From Ectobacillus polymachus (GTDB lineage Bacteria; Bacillota; Bacilli; Bacillales; Bacillaceae_G), in NCBI RefSeq assembly GCF_048159605.1, contig NZ_JBLREB010000001.1:1302001-1366000 (forward strand): a DNA stretch of 64,000 bases. The letters are read 5' to 3'. Shown here in pieces: positions 61,025 to 64,000 of this stretch. How positions within the stretch are numbered: the first letter of the stretch is position 1; every line of letters begins with the position of its first letter. The position numbers and the translations under genes are program-made. A model generated the notes under the pieces. It had not been told where the DNA came from. It made no database searches and saw nothing but the letters and a program-made list of their open reading frames with translations.

Positions 61025-62307
61025 GCAAATACACTCTCCTTTCGCCATACTATGTTACCATCTACAAGCGTCATTACTGGCCAGCCTTTACATTTCCACC
61101 CAGCAAAAGGAGTATTCTTTCCTTTTGACACAAATGTATTTGGATCTATTTCATACTCATTCTCTAAATCAATTATTGTAATATCCGCTGCCTTTCCAAC
61201 TTCCATACGTCCTGCATCTAATTTAAACGTATCTGCAGGTTTTTCTGTCATAAGCTGTACCAATTTATGCAATGACCATATTTCAGTTTGAACAAAATGA
61301 GTATACAAAAGAGGAAACGCAGTTTCTAAACCGACAATCCCAAATGGTGCCAATTTCATTCCTTTTGCTTTCTCATCTGCAGCATGCGGAGCATGATCTG
61401 TAGCGATCATATCAATTGTTCCATCCAGTAAGCCCTCGATTAATGCAGCACGATCTGCCACACCTCGAAGTGGTGGATTCATTTTATAATTTGGATCAAG
61501 GGAAGGAATATCTTCTTCGCATAACAGTAGATGATGCGGCGATACTTCTGCTGTCACACGAATTCCAGCTGCCTTTGCATCACGAACTACTCGCACTGAC
61601 TCTTTCGTACTAATATGGCAAACGTGGTAATGACATCCAGCTGCCTCTGCTAGTAATACATCACGAGCAATTTGAACAGATTCACATACAGAAGGGATTC
61701 CATTTAAATTATGTTGTTTTGAAAAAACACCTTCGTGCACACAGCCTTTATGAATAAGGGAATTATCTTCACAATGAGCTACAATTGCCATATCTACTTC
61801 AGCTGCTTTTTTCATTGCTTGTAACATTTGATCAGCAGATTGCACACCTACTCCATCATCTGTGAAGGCAAATGCACCAAGCTCCTTCAGGGCCTCAAAA
61901 TCAGTAAGCTGTTCTCCTGTTTGTCGAACCGTAATCGATGCATAAGGAAGCACATGAACATGTGCTGTTTCCGTTATCCGTTCTTGTAACGCCGACATAT
62001 GTTCTTCACTGTCAGGTACTGGCTTCGTATTTGGCATAGCACAAATGGTTGTAAAGCCACCTTTTGCGGCTGCAAGGCTACCTGTTGCGATCGTTTCTTT
62101 ATGTTCACCGCCCGGCTCACGTAAGTGAACATGAACATCAATAAATCCCGGCGTGATTAATTTGCCTGTTGCATCTATAATCTGTGCGTCGTCTATTGTT
62201 AGATTTGTTCCTATTTCTGCAATCACTCCATCACGGACGAACACATCTCCAATTATAACTTTTCCTTCTTTATTCAAATATGATCCGTTTTTAAACAAGT
62301 ACTTCAT
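61021..62307 (-). CDS. pyrC: Dihydroorotase
   Basis: Cyclises carbamoyl aspartate to dihydroorotate. 428 residues, amidohydrolase barrel with metal ligands in DVHVHLREPG, HVCHIST and the ATDHAPH motif. Its start overlaps the end of pyrB by 17 bases, and its stop codon overlaps the pyrAA start, so the chain is tightly coupled. Confidence 0.98.
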   Translation of the reverse strand: MKYLFKNGSYLNKEGKVIIGDVFVRDGVIAEIGTNLTIDDAQIIDATGKLITPGFIDVHVHLREPGGEHKETIATGSLAAAKGGFTTICAMPNTKPVPDSEEHMSALQERITETAHVHVLPYASITVRQTGEQLTDFEALKELGAFAFTDDGVGVQSADQMLQAMKKAAEVDMAIVAHCEDNSLIHKGCVHEGVFSKQHNLNGIPSVCESVQIARDVLLAEAAGCHYHVCHISTKESVRVVRDAKAAGIRVTAEVSPHHLLLCEEDIPSLDPNYKMNPPLRGVADRAALIEGLLDGTIDMIATDHAPHAADEKAKGMKLAPFGIVGLETAFPLLYTHFVQTEIWSLHKLVQLMTEKPADTFKLDAGRMEVGKAADITIIDLENEYEIDPNTFVSKGKNTPFAGWKCKGWPVMTLVDGNIVWRKESVFA

Positions 62308-63205
62308 TCTCTATCCCTCCACATACACTTGGCAACGCCCGTTTTAATACCGCCATTCGAACATAAACTCCATTTTGCATTTGTGTAAAAATGCGAGAAC
62401 GATCGCATTCAACAAGCTCACTAGCGATTTCTACCCCTCGGTTTACAGGAGCTGGATGCATAATAATACTTCCTGGTTTCATACGTTTTTCTCTATCTAC
62501 TGTAAGCCCGAAATTTTCATGGTAATGACTCATCAGGTTCTTTGCAACGTGATCATGACGTTCATGTTGCACACGTAAAAGCATGAGCACATCTACTTCC
62601 GGTATTAAATGATCCAAGTTTTCATAGGAACCAAAAGTATTTAATTCGTCCTTCCACTCATTTGGGCTTACAAAATATACTATTGCCCCCAGCTTAGTTA
62701 GAGCCTCAGCATCAGATCTTGCTACGCGACTATGACGAATATCTCCCACAATCGCTACTTTCAATCCTTTCCAAGTCTTAAATTCCTGATTAATCGTCAG
62801 TAAATCAAGTAAGCATTGCGTTGGATGATTGCCACATCCATCCCCTGCATTTATGATTGGAACTTTTATTTTATCCTGTATCTCTTCATAGTATCGATCC
62901 TTTGGATGACGGATCACAAATGCACTTGCTCCAATTGACTGTAAAGTTCGAAGAGTATCATACAACGTTTCTCCCTTTTGAACGCTAGAGAATTGTGCTG
63001 AGAAATTTAGAACGTCTAGCCCCAATCTCTTTTGGGCAACTTCAAAGCTAGTACTTGTTCTTGTGCTAGGCTCAAAAAACAAATTTGCTACAAATGTTTG
63101 TTCCTTCACCTTGGACATATGACCATTTTTGAAATTTTCGGCATCTTTTAGAATTTCAGAAATTTCACGTTCTGTTAAGTCACTCATGGTTAGCAAATGG
63201 TTCAT
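62291..63205 (-). CDS. pyrB: Aspartate carbamoyltransferase catalytic subunit
   Basis: Condenses carbamoyl phosphate with aspartate. 304 residues with the carbamoyl-phosphate motif FFEPSTRTSTSFE, NAGDGCGNHPTQCLLD, the SAR-type HSRVARSD and aspartate-binding LLRVQHER and HPAPVNRGVEI. No regulatory PyrI subunit gene accompanies it, as in other Bacillus. ATG start with GAGGG upstream. First gene after the PyrR attenuator. Confidence 0.98.
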   Translation of the reverse strand: MNHLLTMSDLTEREISEILKDAENFKNGHMSKVKEQTFVANLFFEPSTRTSTSFEVAQKRLGLDVLNFSAQFSSVQKGETLYDTLRTLQSIGASAFVIRHPKDRYYEEIQDKIKVPIINAGDGCGNHPTQCLLDLLTINQEFKTWKGLKVAIVGDIRHSRVARSDAEALTKLGAIVYFVSPNEWKDELNTFGSYENLDHLIPEVDVLMLLRVQHERHDHVAKNLMSHYHENFGLTVDREKRMKPGSIIMHPAPVNRGVEIASELVECDRSRIFTQMQNGVYVRMAVLKRALPSVCGGIENEVLV

Positions 63206-63231
63206 TTAAATCCCTCATCTCTTCATTTTTT

Positions 63232-63260
63232 ATCATAACATCTTCGAATATTTATAACAA
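63232..63260 (-). promoter_or_regulatory. Candidate promoter between the attenuator and pyrB
   Basis: Minus-strand -35 TTGTTA (63255-63260) and -10 TATGAT (63232-63237) with an exact 17-base spacer. Its start, near 63225, would lie after the attenuator terminator and 20 bases before the pyrB ATG, leaving just enough room for the ribosome site. It is predicted from sequence only. Confidence 0.4.
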
Positions 63261-63264
63261 TATA

Positions 63265-63350
63265 TGAATAAAAATACCCTAGCCTATTTTCGACTAGGGT
63301 ATAAAATCAACTTGATTGTTACACCCTTTTCAGTCTCACGGATTATAATA
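63265..63350 (-). promoter_or_regulatory. PyrR-binding transcription attenuator upstream of pyrB
   Basis: On the minus strand, AATCCGTGAGACT (63332-63344) matches the conserved loop bound by PyrR (ARUCCNGNGAGGYU type, with one or two differences). It is followed by GGGTGTAAC and then an intrinsic terminator: stem ATACCCTAG / CTAGGGTAT (63274-63282, 63294-63302) and a T-run. When UMP or UTP is high, PyrR would favour the terminator. It corresponds to the third attenuator of the B. subtilis pyr operon. Confidence 0.85.
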
Positions 63351-63373
63351 AAAGGTGACTATTGTTTACTAAA

Positions 63374-64000
63374 TTATAGTTTTTTAGGGAGAATCGCATT
63401 TAAGATAACCCCTACAATGGCTGCAAACGCCATTCCTTCAAGTTGGAACGAACCGATTTTTAAAACAGCTCCTCCAATACCAAGGACAAGGATGACAGAT
63501 GAAATCATTAGGTTACGTTTATTTCCAAAATCAATCTTTTCATCTACCATCATACGAAGACCACTTGATGCTATAACCCCGAACAAGAGGATACTTACTC
63601 CCCCCATAACAGGAGTTGGGATACTGCTGATCAGCGCTGAAATTTTGCCAATGAATCCAAATACGATTGCCATGATGGCAGCTCCGACGAATACATATAT
63701 GCTGTAAGCTCGCGTAATCGCAAGTACACCAATATTTTCTCCATACGTTACACTTGGTGGTCCTCCAAGAATGGATGCTAGGATTGTTGCCAATCCGTCT
63801 CCAAATAAGGAGCGATGTAATCCTGGGTTTTCAAATAAGTCACGTTCAATAATGCTACCTAAAACAACTTGGTGACCGATATGCTCTGATATTGTAACTA
63901 CCGCAATTGGAATCATAAGAAGTGCGATTTGCCAAGTAAAGGTTGGAACATATGATACGAATGGAATTGTAAAGTCCGGAATAGAAAACCACTTGGCTGC
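63374..64000 (-). CDS. pyrP: Uracil permease PyrP, partial (C-terminal 208 residues)
   Basis: Proton-coupled uracil transporter of the nucleobase-ascorbate family. The gene runs off the right edge; 208 codons and the stop are visible. Several membrane segments and the family motifs TISEHIGHQ, GLATILASILGGPPSVTYGENIG (in parts), and PTPVMGG are present. The position upstream of pyrB, with an attenuator between, is the B. subtilis arrangement pyrR-pyrP-pyrB. Confidence 0.96.
   Translation of the reverse strand, partial: AAKWFSIPDFTIPFVSYVPTFTWQIALLMIPIAVVTISEHIGHQVVLGSIIERDLFENPGLHRSLFGDGLATILASILGGPPSVTYGENIGVLAITRAYSIYVFVGAAIMAIVFGFIGKISALISSIPTPVMGGVSILLFGVIASSGLRMMVDEKIDFGNKRNLMISSVILVLGIGGAVLKIGSFQLEGMAFAAIVGVILNAILPKKL

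Noticed and set aside
11263..64000. Insertion sequences, prophage, toxin-antitoxin or defence genes
   Set aside because: Every sizeable reading frame with coding character could be assigned to a conserved Bacillus housekeeping family; the remaining gaps hold only promoters, terminators and repeats.

Overview
The window is a low-GC Firmicute chromosome segment whose gene order (pyr operon, rqcH, remA-gmk-rpoZ-coaBC-priA-def-fmt-rsmB-rlmN-prpC-prkC-rsgA-rpe-thiN-spoVM-rpmB, fap/fab genes, rnc-smc-ftsY, ylxM-ffh-rpsP, rimM-trmD-rplS, lepB-rbgA-rnhB, sucCD, dprA-topA-trmFO-xerC-hslVU-codY) is that of the genus Bacillus. spoVM marks an endospore former. From memory of the families, HslV, RlmN, PrkC and TrmFO look closest to Bacillus cereus-group proteins, and lepB lying between rplS and rbgA also fits that group; CodY looks intermediate between B. 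cereus and B. subtilis. I therefore infer a Bacillus close to the B. cereus group, but no database was searched.

Layout from left to right (nearly everything is on the minus strand, so transcription runs right to left). 1-93: a sigma-A-type promoter firing out of the window, probably for rpsB. 94-416: tandem copies of a 126-bp structured repeat. 417-5740: codY terminator, then codY, hslU, hslV, xerC and trmFO. 5733-12980: topA, dprA, sucD, sucC, rnhB, rbgA. 12994-23403: lepB, rplS, trmD, rimM, rpsP, ffh, ylxM, ftsY, smc, rnc, acpA (secretion, ribosome, SRP and chromosome biology). 23404-23753: a second repeat cluster. 23754-27025: fabG, fabD, plsX, fapR with a FapR operator at the promoter. 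27118-32950: recG, sdaAA, sdaAB, fakA-type yloV, yloU. 33256-33444: rpmB, one of only two plus-strand genes. 33514-42805: spoVM, thiN, rpe, rsgA, prkC, prpC, rlmN, rsmB, fmt, def. 42817-51567: priA, coaBC, rpoZ, gmk, remA, yicC, and a P-type Ca2+ ATPase. 51672-53381: rqcH on the plus strand, convergent with the pyr operon. 53701-64000: pyrE-F-D-K-AB-AA-C-B and the 3' part of pyrP, with a PyrR attenuator between pyrP and pyrB.

The genes work as dense housekeeping operons: de novo pyrimidine synthesis under PyrR attenuation; a translation and quality-control block (Def, Fmt, RsmB, RlmN, RsgA, RqcH, L19, S16, TrmD, RimM); the PrkC/PrpC signalling pair; FapR-controlled membrane lipid synthesis; and the HslUV protease beside the global regulator CodY. 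Intrinsic terminators divide the block into at least a dozen transcription units.

I see no tRNA or rRNA genes, insertion-sequence transposases, CRISPR arrays, prophage genes or defence systems, and I found no convincing undescribed multi-gene system. The most interesting material is intergenic: two families of structured repeats (one with compensatory changes in its outer arms), the absence of khpA from its usual place between rpsP and rimM, a candidate promoter that would bypass the pyrB attenuator, and a repetitive Asn-Pro linker in PrkC.
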